Shown here: positions 28,956 through 37,923 of the stretch, piece by piece
Layout: the number at the start of each line of letters is the position of its first letter
Position numbering within the stretch: position 1 is the first letter of the stretch
NCBI RefSeq assembly: GCF_900302475.1
Contig: NZ_OMOQ01000001.1
Location: 1,674,001 to 1,738,000 of the forward strand
Source: Defluviimonas aquaemixtae
GTDB taxonomy: Bacteria; Pseudomonadota; Alphaproteobacteria; Rhodobacterales; Rhodobacteraceae
Direction of reading: 5' to 3'
Length of the DNA stretch: 64,000 nt
The notes under the pieces: model-generated
Databases searched by the model: none
Told to the model about the DNA's origin: nothing
Seen by the model: the letters and a program-made list of their open reading frames with translations, nothing else
Position numbers and translations under genes: made by a program

Positions 28956-30320
28956 TTACAGGTGGTGGTAGTCGGCGACGCCGACCGTGTGGTTGGTGCC
29001 GGCGAGCGGCACGCCCGCCATCGCACTCGCCTCCATCGTCAGCGCGGCGAGGTCCTCGGGCTCCAGCGAATGGAGGTTGGTCTTGCCGCAGGCGCGCGCG
29101 AAGAGCTGCGCCTCGATCGTGAGCGTATGGAGGAAGTTGTAGACCCGCTCGGCGGCCGCGTCGGGATCGAGCCGTTCGCGCAGCTTCGGGTCCTGTGTCG
29201 CTACGCCGACCGGGCAGCGCCCCGTGTGACAGTGGTAGCAATGGCCCGGTTCCGTGCCAATCTCCTCGGGATAGTTGGCCTCGGGGATGTCCTTGTTGCA
29301 GTTCAAGGCCATCATCGCCGAATGGCCGATGGCGATGGCGTCGGCGCCGAGCGCGATCGCCTTGGCGACGTCCGCGCCATTCCGGATGCCGCCGGCATAG
29401 ACGAGGCTGATCTCGCCCCGCTTGCCGAGGTCGTCGATCGCCTTTCGCGCCTGGCGGATCGCGGCGATGCCGGGCACGCCGGTATCCTCGGTCGCGAGGT
29501 GCGGACCGGCGCCGGTCGAGCCCTCCATCCCGTCGATGTAGATCGAGTCGGGATCGCATTTCACCGCCATCCGCACGTCGTCATAGACCCGCGCCGCGCC
29601 GAGCTTGAGCTGGATCGGGATTTGCCAGTCGGTTGCCTCGCGGATCTCCTGGATCTTGAGCGCGAGGTCGTCCGGCCCCAGCCAGTCCGGGTGCCGGGCG
29701 GGCGAGCGCTGGTCGATGCCGGCGGGAAGCGAGCGCATCTCGGCCACCTGGTCGGTGACCTTCTGGCCCATGAGGTGTCCGCCGAGGCCGACCTTGCAGC
29801 CCTGGCCAATGAAGAACTCGCAGCCATCGGCGAGGATCAGGTGATTCGGGTTGAAGCCGTAGCGCGACTGGATGCACTGGTAGAACCATTTCGACGAGAA
29901 CCGCCGTTCGTCGGGGATCATGCCGCCCTCGCCCGAACAGGTCGCGGTGCCCGCCATCGTGGCGCCCCGCGCGAGCGCGGTCTTCGCCTCGTAGCTGAGC
30001 GCGCCGAAGGACATGCCGGTGATGTAGACGGGAATGTCCAGCTCCAGCGGACGCTTGGCGCGCGGCCCGATCACCGTCTTGGTCTCGCATTTCTCGCGAT
30101 AGCCCTCGATGACGAAGCGCGTGAGCGTTCCGGGCAGGAAGGTCAGGTCGTCCCAGTGCGGGATCTTCTTGAAGAGCGAGAAGCCCCGCATCCGGTAGCG
30201 TCCCAACTCGGCCTTGACGTGAATGTCGTCGATGACTCTGGGCGGGAAGATGAAGGAGTCGCCCAGACGGTAGGTGTCGCGTCCAATGGGCTTTTTTTGG
30301 GTCGGGCTGCCATCGGCCAT
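28956..30320 (-). CDS. mgsC: N-methylglutamate synthase subunit C (FMN-binding glutamate synthase domain)
   Basis: 454 residues, matching the central FMN/iron-sulfur domain of glutamate synthase. Visible are PVYITGMSFGALSYEAKTAL, the substrate and FMN loops SIYIDGMEGSTGAGPHLATE and LVYAGGIRNGADVAKAIALG, and the cluster-type segment CYHCHTGRCPVGVATQDPKL. With MgsA and MgsB it converts gamma-glutamylmethylamide plus 2-oxoglutarate to N-methylglutamate and glutamate. It starts 22 bases after mgsB. The split of glutamate synthase into three genes next to gmaS is diagnostic. Confidence 0.93.
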   Translation of the reverse strand: MADGSPTQKKPIGRDTYRLGDSFIFPPRVIDDIHVKAELGRYRMRGFSLFKKIPHWDDLTFLPGTLTRFVIEGYREKCETKTVIGPRAKRPLELDIPVYITGMSFGALSYEAKTALARGATMAGTATCSGEGGMIPDERRFSSKWFYQCIQSRYGFNPNHLILADGCEFFIGQGCKVGLGGHLMGQKVTDQVAEMRSLPAGIDQRSPARHPDWLGPDDLALKIQEIREATDWQIPIQLKLGAARVYDDVRMAVKCDPDSIYIDGMEGSTGAGPHLATEDTGVPGIAAIRQARKAIDDLGKRGEISLVYAGGIRNGADVAKAIALGADAIAIGHSAMMALNCNKDIPEANYPEEIGTEPGHCYHCHTGRCPVGVATQDPKLRERLDPDAAAERVYNFLHTLTIEAQLFARACGKTNLHSLEPEDLAALTMEASAMAGVPLAGTNHTVGVADYHHL

Positions 30321-30342
30321 GTTTTCGTTCCTTTCGACAGCG

Positions 30343-31212
30343 TCAGAGGATGAGTTTCTTCTCGGTCGGTTCGAGATTGTCGTAGTTCCAGAGTTGCTTG
30401 CCCGCGACGATCTTGGTGAAGTGATCGACGCCCTTTTGAGGCATCAGCCCGTACTGGGTGAGCTTGCGGGTCAGCCACTTCTTGTCGAGATCGGTCAGTT
30501 CGGCCTCGACGGCATCGACGCCCAACGACTTGATCTCGCCGCCGACATAGATCGTGCCGTCGTACATCGAGTCGCCGAGGTTCTTGCCGGCATTGCCGCA
30601 CACGACCATCCGGCCGCGCTGCATCATGAAGCCCGACAGAGCCCCGGTATCGCCGCCGACAAGTATCGTTCCGCCCTTCATGTCGATGCCGGTGCGCGAC
30701 CCGACCGATCCCCTGCAGACGAGATCGCCGCCGCGGAGCGCCGCCCCAAAGGTGGAGCCCGCGTTCTTCTCGATGACGATCGTGCCCGACATCATGTTTT
30801 CGCCGCAGGACCAGCCGACGCGGCCGTTGATCCGCACGTTCGGCCCGTCGATCAGGCCGACGCCGAAATAGCCGCACGACCCTTCGATGATCAGGTTGAG
30901 GCGGCTGAGGATGCCGACGCCGAGCGAATGCTTGCCGCGCGGGTTCTTGAGCACGATCGTGCCGTAGCCCTCGCCCATCAGGTCTCGGATCTTGGCATTG
31001 ACCTCGGTCGTAGTCATGTCGTCGGTGTCGATTTCGGTCCGCTTGTTGAAGTCGACGTCGGGCGCCCAGGGATAGGTGAACCGTTCCTCAGCCTCGGGGT
31101 CGAACTCGATATAGAGCGTCTTGCCGGTAAGCTGCTCTGTCCGCATTCCGAGCGCCGTGACACGCTCTTCCTGGCTCATCTTCTTGAGGTCGGCGTCACT
31201 CACGCTTGCCAT
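30343..31212 (-). CDS. mgsB: N-methylglutamate synthase subunit B (GXGXG domain)
   Basis: 289 residues with a right-handed beta-helix of the GltB alpha-3/GXGXG type. The repeated Gly pattern is seen in GSCGYFGVGLIDGPNVRING, GWSCGENMMSGTIVIEKNAG and GSRTGIDMKGGTILVGGDTG. The start overlaps the end of mgsA by 13 bases. This domain is structural in glutamate synthase and here forms a separate subunit of N-methylglutamate synthase. Confidence 0.92.
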   Translation of the reverse strand: MASVSDADLKKMSQEERVTALGMRTEQLTGKTLYIEFDPEAEERFTYPWAPDVDFNKRTEIDTDDMTTTEVNAKIRDLMGEGYGTIVLKNPRGKHSLGVGILSRLNLIIEGSCGYFGVGLIDGPNVRINGRVGWSCGENMMSGTIVIEKNAGSTFGAALRGGDLVCRGSVGSRTGIDMKGGTILVGGDTGALSGFMMQRGRMVVCGNAGKNLGDSMYDGTIYVGGEIKSLGVDAVEAELTDLDKKWLTRKLTQYGLMPQKGVDHFTKIVAGKQLWNYDNLEPTEKKLIL

Positions 31213-32138
31213 ACCCGAACCTCCTCGTCGTAGGGATCATAGGTGTCGATTTCCTGGGGAAGGATCGCCCGGATCGCGACCTCTTCGGAGGCCATGGCGA
31301 TCAGGTCGTCGCTTTCGTAGAGCACCAGCGGCTTCGCGGCCATCGTGTCTTTGGCCATGCCGAGCTGGTCCTTGGTGGCCACGAGATAGGTGAACACCCC
31401 GTCGATCTCGCTGATCGACTTCTTAAGCGAATCCTCGAGGCTCATGCCGTTCTTGAGGTTGTGGGCGGTGTAGACCGCCAGAAGCTCGCTGTCGCAGTTC
31501 GACTGGAACCGGTGGCCCTTGCGCTCCATCTCGCGGCGCATGATCCAGTAGTTGGTGATCTGGCCGTTATGGACGACGCTGATGTCGTTGTAGGGGAAGG
31601 CCCAGTAGGGGTGGGCGGACTTGATGTCGACGTCCGATTCCGTCGCCATTCTTGTGTGGCCGATCCCGTGAGTTCCGGTGAAGTCGTTGAGCCCGTAGGC
31701 GCCCGCCACGTCGCTCGCGTCGCCGAGGTCCTTGATCAGTTCGAGACCGTTGCCCATTGACAGGATCTCGGTGCCCTTGTCCTCCTCGATATGAGTCGCC
31801 ATCGCGGCGGTGTCGCCGTCGTGGCTGAGGACGTAGCGAAGCGCGTATTCGCGGATCGCCTCCTTGGACTTCACCTTCGCGCCGTGCTCGGCAAGGATCT
31901 CGTCCACCCGCGCGATGCGGTCGGCGATCAGCTTGTGGACGCCGTGACCGGTCTTGCGGTCCTCGGCCTCCGCGACCTTGATCCGCATGATGTAGTCCTT
32001 GGGGTCGCCGCCCTCGCCGTAGACCGCATAGCCGGTCGAATCCGGGCCGCGGTGCTTCAGGGCCTGCAACATCGCGGTCATCTCGCCGCCCACGTTGGAG
32101 CTCTTACCCCTGTGGATAATTCCAGCAATTCCACACAT
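31200..32138 (-). CDS. mgsA: N-methylglutamate synthase subunit A (class II glutamine amidotransferase)
   Basis: 312 residues beginning MCGIAGIIHRG, with the N-terminal nucleophile Cys2 of class II (Ntn) amidotransferases. The Arg-bearing stretch GIGHTRMATESDVDIKSAHP and SVVHNGQITNY are the conserved glutaminase motifs. In this complex the amide-carrying donor is gamma-glutamylmethylamide, so methylamine rather than ammonia would be released to the synthase site (family knowledge). It lies 76 bases downstream of gmaS. Confidence 0.93.
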   Translation of the reverse strand: MCGIAGIIHRGKSSNVGGEMTAMLQALKHRGPDSTGYAVYGEGGDPKDYIMRIKVAEAEDRKTGHGVHKLIADRIARVDEILAEHGAKVKSKEAIREYALRYVLSHDGDTAAMATHIEEDKGTEILSMGNGLELIKDLGDASDVAGAYGLNDFTGTHGIGHTRMATESDVDIKSAHPYWAFPYNDISVVHNGQITNYWIMRREMERKGHRFQSNCDSELLAVYTAHNLKNGMSLEDSLKKSISEIDGVFTYLVATKDQLGMAKDTMAAKPLVLYESDDLIAMASEEVAIRAILPQEIDTYDPYDEEVRVWQA

Positions 32139-32214
32139 TTAGCTGCGTCTCCTCGTGTGAATATTCGGCGGCGGGCGCGGTCAGCCGCGACCCGCCGTCA
32201 GATTGCAGTTTTAC

Positions 32215-33720
32215 CTAGGGCAGGCACTCCATGTACCTGTCTTTGTCCCATTCGGTGACGGTCGACATGAAGCGCGCCCATTCGTCAGTTTTGTATTCGT
32301 CGTAGAGCCGGTACATCTCGCCGGGCAGGCCGCGCTGGACGACCTCGCTCTTGCGCAGGTGGTCGAGCGCCTCGCCGAGCGACATCGGAAGCTTCTTGAC
32401 TTTCTTGCCGGCCGCCATCGCGTCGTAGATGTTGCGCTCTTCCGGCTTGCCGGGATCGAGATTGTTGTCCAGCCCGTCATCCATCGCGGCCAGCAGGCAG
32501 GTCCCCATGAGATACGGGTTCACCATTGAGTCGACCGAACGGTATTCGAACCGGCCCGGCGCCGAGACGCGCAGCCCCGTCGTGCGGTTCTGGAAGCCCC
32601 AGTCCGAGAAGACCGGCGCCCAGAAGCCAGTGTCCCAAAGCCGGCGGTACGAGTTCACGGTCGAACAGCCGATCGCGGTCAGCGCTTGCAGATGTTTCAC
32701 CACGCCGCCGATCGCCTTCAGGCCCTCCTTGCCCGGCATCTGAGGATCGTCCGTGTCAGGCATGAACGTGTTGTCGCCACCCCTGACATACATGTAGTTA
32801 TCTTCCATGCCGGGCAGCTTCTTCTTGTCATTGCCGCAGGGCGCGAATTCATCCTTGCCGCCATGCCAGAGGCTCATGTTGTGATGGCAGCCCGAGGCCG
32901 ATACGCCCATGAAGGGCTTGGTCATGAAGCAGGCGAAAATGCCGTTTTCGCGCGCGACCTGGGCGCAGATCTGGCGGTAGGTCGTCAGCCGGTCGGCATT
33001 CCTGAGGACGTCGTCGAACATCCAGTTGAGTTCGAGCTGGCCCGGCGCATCCTCGTGGTCGCCCTGGATCATGTCGAGGCCCATCTTGCGGGAGTAACGG
33101 ATGACTTGGAGCGAGACGGGACGCAGCTTCTCGAACTGGTCGATGTGATAGCAATATGGCTTCGAGTAGCCGTCGCGCGGCTTGCCGTCCTCGTCGAACT
33201 TCAGCCACATCATCTCGGGTTCGGTCCCGATCCGAAGCATGGTGCCGTGCTTCTTGGTGAACTCCGCGTGCATGCGCCTCAGGTTGCCACGGCAGTCTGA
33301 GGTCAGGTAGCCGCCGGGATCGACCTTCTCCTCGCGGTTGCGGAAAAGCGTGCAATAGAAGCGGCCGATCTGCGGCGCCCAGGGCAGCTGCATGAAGGTC
33401 TCGGGCTCGGGAATACCGACAAGTTCAGCGGCCTCGGGTCCGTAGCCCAGATATTCTCCCGCACGGTTGGTGAAAAGGTTGACGGTCGCGCCGTAGACAA
33501 GCTGGAAGCCCTTTTTCGCGACGTTTTCCCAGTGATCGGCGGGGATCCCCTTCCCCATCACCTTGCCGGTCACGGAGACGAACTGGAGGTAGAGATATTC
33601 AATCCCCAGTTCGTTTATCTTGGCACGAACCTGCTTGATCTTGTCGTCCCGCCCTTTGGCGTTCACGAATGATTCGAGATCCGTCGATGTCTGCTTCCTG
33701 CTTGACGAATTCTTAGGCAC
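32215..33720 (-). CDS. gmaS: Gamma-glutamylmethylamide synthetase (glutamine synthetase family)
   Basis: 501 residues from a GTG at 33720 that follows AGGGAGAGAG. Glutamine synthetase motifs are present: LRIGTEPEMMWLKF and QGDHEDAPGQLELNWMFDD (metal-binding Glu residues), KPFMGVSASGCHHNMSLW (substrate/ATP region) and APGRFEYRSVDSMVNPYL. GmaS ligates methylamine to glutamate with ATP, the first step of the indirect methylamine pathway. Its neighbour mgsABC makes GmaS the right call over an ordinary glutamine synthetase. It is the first gene of the long minus-strand run and is divergent from a GntR regulator gene. Confidence 0.93.
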   Translation of the reverse strand: MPKNSSSRKQTSTDLESFVNAKGRDDKIKQVRAKINELGIEYLYLQFVSVTGKVMGKGIPADHWENVAKKGFQLVYGATVNLFTNRAGEYLGYGPEAAELVGIPEPETFMQLPWAPQIGRFYCTLFRNREEKVDPGGYLTSDCRGNLRRMHAEFTKKHGTMLRIGTEPEMMWLKFDEDGKPRDGYSKPYCYHIDQFEKLRPVSLQVIRYSRKMGLDMIQGDHEDAPGQLELNWMFDDVLRNADRLTTYRQICAQVARENGIFACFMTKPFMGVSASGCHHNMSLWHGGKDEFAPCGNDKKKLPGMEDNYMYVRGGDNTFMPDTDDPQMPGKEGLKAIGGVVKHLQALTAIGCSTVNSYRRLWDTGFWAPVFSDWGFQNRTTGLRVSAPGRFEYRSVDSMVNPYLMGTCLLAAMDDGLDNNLDPGKPEERNIYDAMAAGKKVKKLPMSLGEALDHLRKSEVVQRGLPGEMYRLYDEYKTDEWARFMSTVTEWDKDRYMECLP

Positions 33721-34131
33721 TTACTCTCTCCCTGTTGTATCGGCCTTATCAGCTCTTCGTTTTCACAGCCGTTCCGGTTCACGGCGATGATCATCTTCTC
33801 GGTTACGGGCTGTGCGACTCCGGGTGCAGTCATCCCAGCACCTCGCCATCGAGACCCTTCAAGGTGATATTCTTCGGCAGGTACAGCATGTTCTCGAAGT
33901 CGCGGACCGAGGGCCGAGCCCGACGACGAAGAACTTCGCATGCACAGGAAACGTCATCGACTTCATCCCCCCGGCTGGCCGTGCATTTCATCGCCACGCT
34001 GAGTCTGCGCAACGACAGGCACATTGACGCAGATTCGGACCAATAATCAACCTTTTTTAAGCCAAACCGCTAGATTTTCTCTGTCATACGTGTATATTGG
34101 ATCAGAATTGGGCTACAAGGACTACAAAACC
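33721..34131. other. Divergent intergenic region between gmaS and a GntR gene
   Basis: 411 bases. It must hold the gmaS promoter (minus strand) and the regulator promoter (plus strand). A GGACCA half-site at 34037-34042 is the same half as in the dyad at 17667-17684. An AT-rich stretch at about 34044-34100 could be the regulator promoter. A short coding-like segment is listed separately. No other gene is convincing here. Confidence 0.5.
33830..33919 (-). pseudogene. Possible 3' remnant of a lost gene upstream of gmaS
   Basis: On the minus strand the last 30 codons of an open frame ending in TGA at 33830 have strongly coding-like third positions (nearly all G or C) and read RPSVRDFENMLYLPKNITLK followed by GLDGEVLG. 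The upstream part of the same frame is Arg/Cys-rich and unlike a protein, and a different frame nearby begins MTFPVHAKFFVVGLG. This pattern suggests the frameshifted tail of a decayed gene. It may be chance in GC-rich DNA. Confidence 0.2.
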
Positions 34132-34806
34132 ATGGCCAGAATGGGTTCCGCTGACATCGCCGCACTCATGCGCCGGGAAATCGCGAAGGGCACGTATCAA
34201 CGCCACGACCGGCTGCCGGCATCGCGGAAACTTGCTGAGCTTTATGGCGTCGCACGCAACACCTTGCGGGACGCGTTGGGTCAGCTTGAGGCCGAAGGGT
34301 TTCTGGAAACACGGCCCGGCAGCGGCACATACATAACGTTTCAGCGCGACGAGGTTTCAGCCGAGGCGGTCGCCAATGCAAGCCCACTCGAGCTCATCGA
34401 CGCGCGGTTTGCGCTCGAGCCGCACGTCTGTCGGCTTTGCGTGCTCCACGGCAGGCGCGAAGACTTTGACCGGCTCGATGAGCTTTGCACGCGGATGGAG
34501 GCGTCCGTCGACGATCCCGTAGCCTTTGCCGAGGCCGATAGCGAGTTTCACCGGACGCTGGCGGAGACGACGCGCAACGCGCTTCTCATCTGGATCATCC
34601 GTCAGATCAACCGCGTCCGGTCGATGGATGAATGGACGCGCATGCGGCACCTTACGCTCGACCCGTCGATTATCGCCACCTACAATCTTCAGCACCGCCA
34701 GATCCTGAATGCGATCCGGTCGCGCGAACCCGAGCGGGCGACCGCGCACATGAAGGAGCATCTGGAGACCGCGCGCCTGTCGCTGACGCGCGCCGCGGAC
34801 ACCTAA
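34132..34806 (+). CDS. GntR-family regulator (FadR subfamily, FCD domain)
   Basis: 224 residues from the ATG at 34132, preceded by AAGGA ten bases upstream. An earlier in-frame start at 34024 would add an unlikely 36-residue leader. Residues 1-70 are the winged helix (DRLPASRKLAELYGVARNTL, RDALGQLEAEGFLETRPGSG) and residues 85-215 the all-helical FCD ligand-binding domain. It faces gmaS across a 411-base gap, so it is the prime candidate to control the methylamine run. The effector could be a methylamine-pathway intermediate (inference). Confidence 0.92.
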   Translation: MARMGSADIAALMRREIAKGTYQRHDRLPASRKLAELYGVARNTLRDALGQLEAEGFLETRPGSGTYITFQRDEVSAEAVANASPLELIDARFALEPHVCRLCVLHGRREDFDRLDELCTRMEASVDDPVAFAEADSEFHRTLAETTRNALLIWIIRQINRVRSMDEWTRMRHLTLDPSIIATYNLQHRQILNAIRSREPERATAHMKEHLETARLSLTRAADT

Positions 34807-34878
34807 CAGAATTCACGCTAGTCGGGTCGCCTCAGTATCCCATCTATTGGAACAAGTCGGTCGCGCGCACGCCGCCCC

Positions 34879-35601
34879 TCACGCCTGCGCGGCAGTCTGC
34901 AGCCAGTTGATGTAAAGCCGCTCCGCCATTTCGTTGAAAGCAGAAAGCCTGTCCTCGACATCTGAGGCGAGGCGCTCCGCGCCGCCTACACCCAGCGCAC
35001 GGTCGAGGGCCGCCGCGTATTCAGGAATCGCAGCCCAATTCGTCACGGTGTCGGCCTCGACCTCGACGTGGAATTGCGCCGAATAGGCGCGCGGGCCCCA
35101 TTTCATCGCCTGCACCGTGCAGGCGGGCGACGTCGCGAGGCACTGCGCACCGGCAGGCATCCGCGTCACCTCCGCCGAGTGCCATTGCAGCGTGTGGAAA
35201 CGCTCCGGCAGGCCATCGAAGAGGACGCCTTCCGCGCCGGCCTCGGTCAGTCGCACCTCCATGACCCCGATCTCAGGCGTCTTCGCGGGCCCCACTTCTC
35301 CTCCAAGCGCCTCGGCCAGAAGCTGGTGTCCGAGGCAGAGACCGAGAAATGGCAACCCCCTGCCCTCTACCGCATCACGGATGAACGCCTTTTCCTCAAC
35401 CAGCCAGGGATGGTCGCGCTCCTGCCAGACATCCATTGGCCCGCCCATAACCCACAGGCCATCGTAGCCGTCGATGGCTGGCAGCGCGTCGCCGGCATCA
35501 AGCTCCACCGTGTCGTAGACGTGACCGTCATCGGCGAGGAAAGACCGGAAGATGCCGGGATGTTCGACATCGACATGTTGAAGGACGAGCAGTCTCACCA
35601 T
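34879..35601 (-). CDS. Class I glutamine amidotransferase-like protein
   Basis: 240 residues from the ATG at 35601. The nucleophile elbow is LGLCLGHQLLAEALGGEV with Cys89, and the His/Glu pair is in YSAQFHVEVEAD (His178, Glu180), so the triad is intact. It is a stand-alone GMP-synthase-like GATase domain. Such proteins hydrolyse glutamine or gamma-glutamyl amides. It sits 16 bases after a GlxA-like regulator gene, between the gma/mgs and mgd gene sets, so a gamma-glutamyl substrate is plausible but unproven. Confidence 0.88.
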   Translation of the reverse strand: MVRLLVLQHVDVEHPGIFRSFLADDGHVYDTVELDAGDALPAIDGYDGLWVMGGPMDVWQERDHPWLVEEKAFIRDAVEGRGLPFLGLCLGHQLLAEALGGEVGPAKTPEIGVMEVRLTEAGAEGVLFDGLPERFHTLQWHSAEVTRMPAGAQCLATSPACTVQAMKWGPRAYSAQFHVEVEADTVTNWAAIPEYAAALDRALGVGGAERLASDVEDRLSAFNEMAERLYINWLQTAAQA

Positions 35602-35617
35602 GGCCCCCTCTGAGGTA

Positions 35618-36574
35618 TCAGCGCCGCACCTTTGAGGGCGGCATACCATACCGTTCCGAAAATGCCCGCGAGAAATGCGCCGATCCCGCGAAGCCGGTGG
35701 CGAGCGCGATCTCGGTCAGCGGCAATGGCGACGCACCTAAGAGGTGCTGCGCCACGTCAAGACGGATCGCGCGGTAATAGGTCATCGTGCTCTGACCAAA
35801 GCGGTCGCGAAACAGTCGGTTGAGCTGGCGCGCCGACACGCCCGCGATCGCCGCGAGCTGCGGCAGGCTCAGCGGGTCGGCGACATGATCCTCCATCGCC
35901 GACACCGCGTCGAGGATGGGGGCCGAGCTGGTGCCGATGCGCTCGACGAGGCCGGAACGCTGCGGATCGGCCGAGGCGCGGATGCGGGTATGGAGGAACC
36001 AGTCGCTGACGAGCCGCGCGAAGGCGCCGCCGTGATGCTCCGAGATCAGCGCGTGCATGAGATCGAGGGGAGCGGTCCCCCCGCCGCAGGTCACGCGGTC
36101 GCGGTCGATGACATAGAGCCGGCGCTCCACGACGAGGCCCGGCGACATCTCGGCGAGCACCGGCGCGTGCTCCCAGTGGACGGTCATCCGGCGCCCCTCC
36201 ATCAGCCCGGCCATGGCGAGGATCACGGGCCCGCCCGAGACGCCGCCGAGCTGCACGCCGCGCCGCGCCATGCGCTTCAGCCAGCCGAGCGCCTCCGGGT
36301 CGCGAAAGCTCGCCGGGTCGCCGCCGGCGATGACCATGAGGAGATCGAGCGCGGGCATGTCGCCCACGCGCTGCGACGCCGCGACGCTCGCCGCGCCCGA
36401 GCTTCCGACCTGCGCGCCATCTCCGAAATGGATGACGTCGTAGAGCGGCCGCCGGGCGAGGAGATTCGCGGCCCGCAGCGGCTCCACCGTGCAGGCATAA
36501 GACATGAGCGCGAATCCCGGGACCGGGAAGATTCCGATGCGAAACTGAGACGGTGGAGAGCCAATCGCGGCCAT
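35618..36574 (-). CDS. GlxA-like AraC-family regulator (DJ-1/PfpI-like domain plus AraC HTH)
   Basis: 318 residues from the ATG at 36574; the codon nine bases upstream is only TTG. Residues about 10-180 form a class I amidotransferase-like (DJ-1/PfpI) sensor domain with GGVSGGPVILAMAGLMEG, lacking the nucleophile Cys of enzymes. Residues about 215-318 are the AraC DNA-binding domain (LPQLAAIAGVSARQLNRLFR; EIALATGFAGSAHFSRAFSE). It is divergent from mgdA with an 86-base gap, so control of mgdABCD is likely. Related regulators (GbdR, SouR) act on glycine betaine and sarcosine catabolism in Pseudomonas. Confidence 0.9.
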   Translation of the reverse strand: MAAIGSPPSQFRIGIFPVPGFALMSYACTVEPLRAANLLARRPLYDVIHFGDGAQVGSSGAASVAASQRVGDMPALDLLMVIAGGDPASFRDPEALGWLKRMARRGVQLGGVSGGPVILAMAGLMEGRRMTVHWEHAPVLAEMSPGLVVERRLYVIDRDRVTCGGGTAPLDLMHALISEHHGGAFARLVSDWFLHTRIRASADPQRSGLVERIGTSSAPILDAVSAMEDHVADPLSLPQLAAIAGVSARQLNRLFRDRFGQSTMTYYRAIRLDVAQHLLGASPLPLTEIALATGFAGSAHFSRAFSERYGMPPSKVRR

Positions 36575-36660
36575 AACGTACAAATGAACGTCCGTTTCGG
36601 AAAAGTCGAGTCGGGCTTTCGGATGGAATGCTGGGTTGATCTAAAGAAGCGGGCGGCGAG

Positions 36661-37911
36661 ATGCGCTATTCGGCATTCAGGATCTTCACGGAAGGGCTGA
36701 CCGGCAACAAGGGCTGGAAGCCGGTCTGGCGCGAGCCCGATCCCAAGCCGGAATACGACGTCGTGATCGTCGGCGGCGGCGGGCACGGACTGTCGACCGC
36801 CTACTACCTCGCCAAAGAGTTCGGCGTCACCAATGTCGCGGTGGTCGAGAAGGGCTGGCTCGGCTCCGGCAATATCGGGCGGAACACGACGATCGTGCGG
36901 TCGAACTACCTCCTGGAGGGCAACCAGCCGTTCTACGAGCTCTCGATGAAGCTCTGGGAGGGGCTGGAGCAGGATTTCAATTACAACGCGATGGTCAGCC
37001 AGCGCGGCATCCTGAACCTGATCCACAGCGACCCGCAGCGCGACGCCTTCGCCCGGCGTGCCAATGCGATGCGGCTCTCGGGCGCGGATTCGGAGCTTCT
37101 CGACCGGGACGGCATCCGCAAGATGTGCCCGTTTCTCGACTTCGACAATGCCCGCTTCCCGATCCAGGGCGCGCTCTGGCAACGTCGGGGGGGCACCGTG
37201 CGCCACGACGCGGTCGCCTGGGGCTATGCGCGCGGCGCGGACAGCCGTGGCGTAGACATCATCCAGAATTGCGAGGTCACGGGCTTCCAGATCGAGAACG
37301 GCGCGTGCCGCGGCGTCGAAACGTCCCGCGGCGCAATCCGCGCCCGCAAGGTCGCCGTCTGCGTGGCCGGATCATCCTCCCGGGTCATGGCCAAGGCAGG
37401 GATGCGGTTGCCGATCGAAAGCCATGTTCTTCAGGCTTTCGTTTCCGAAGGCATGAAACCCGTCATCCCCGGGGTCATCACCTTCGGCGCGGGACATTTC
37501 TATGTGAGCCAGTCCGACAAGGGCGGGCTCGTCTTCGGCGGCGATATCGACGGCTACAACACCTATGCCCAGCGCGGCAACCTCCCGGTCGTCGAGGATG
37601 TCTGCGAAGGGGGCATGGCGATCATGCCGATGATCGGGCGTGCGCGGCTTCTCAGGATGTGGGGCGGCGTGATGGACATGTCGATGGACGGCTCGCCCTT
37701 CATCGACAGGACCCATATCGACGGGCTCTACTTCAACGGCGGCTGGTGCTACGGCGGCTTCAAGGCGACGCCCGCCTCCGGCTACTGCTACGCCCATCTT
37801 CTGGCCACCGACCGCCCGCACGAGACCGCGAAGCACTACCGGCTCGGCCGGTTCCGCCGCGGCGCGCCGATCGACGAAAAGGGCCAGGGCGCCCAGCCGA
37901 ACCTGCACTGA
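36661..37911 (+). CDS. mgdA: N-methylglutamate dehydrogenase subunit A (SoxB-like)
   Basis: 416 residues, equal to the beta subunit of heterotetrameric sarcosine oxidase. The FAD motif YDVVIVGGGGHGLSTAYYLA is at residues 32-51. His182 in GGTVRHDAVAWGYA is at the place of the His that covalently holds FMN in SoxB. The C-terminal MWGGVMDMSMDGSPFIDRTH is also family-typical. With subunits B-D it oxidatively demethylates N-methylglutamate to glutamate. Sarcosine as substrate cannot be excluded by sequence; the gmaS-mgsABC neighbours favour N-methylglutamate. Confidence 0.9.
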   Translation: MRYSAFRIFTEGLTGNKGWKPVWREPDPKPEYDVVIVGGGGHGLSTAYYLAKEFGVTNVAVVEKGWLGSGNIGRNTTIVRSNYLLEGNQPFYELSMKLWEGLEQDFNYNAMVSQRGILNLIHSDPQRDAFARRANAMRLSGADSELLDRDGIRKMCPFLDFDNARFPIQGALWQRRGGTVRHDAVAWGYARGADSRGVDIIQNCEVTGFQIENGACRGVETSRGAIRARKVAVCVAGSSSRVMAKAGMRLPIESHVLQAFVSEGMKPVIPGVITFGAGHFYVSQSDKGGLVFGGDIDGYNTYAQRGNLPVVEDVCEGGMAIMPMIGRARLLRMWGGVMDMSMDGSPFIDRTHIDGLYFNGGWCYGGFKATPASGYCYAHLLATDRPHETAKHYRLGRFRRGAPIDEKGQGAQPNLH

Positions 37912-37923
37912 GGAGGGAACGAG

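Noticed and set aside
33663..33941. 92-codon minus-strand frame upstream of gmaS
   Set aside because: It overlaps the gmaS start in another frame and its codon use is not coding-like; gmaS with its GTG and AGGGAGAG site is the better reading.
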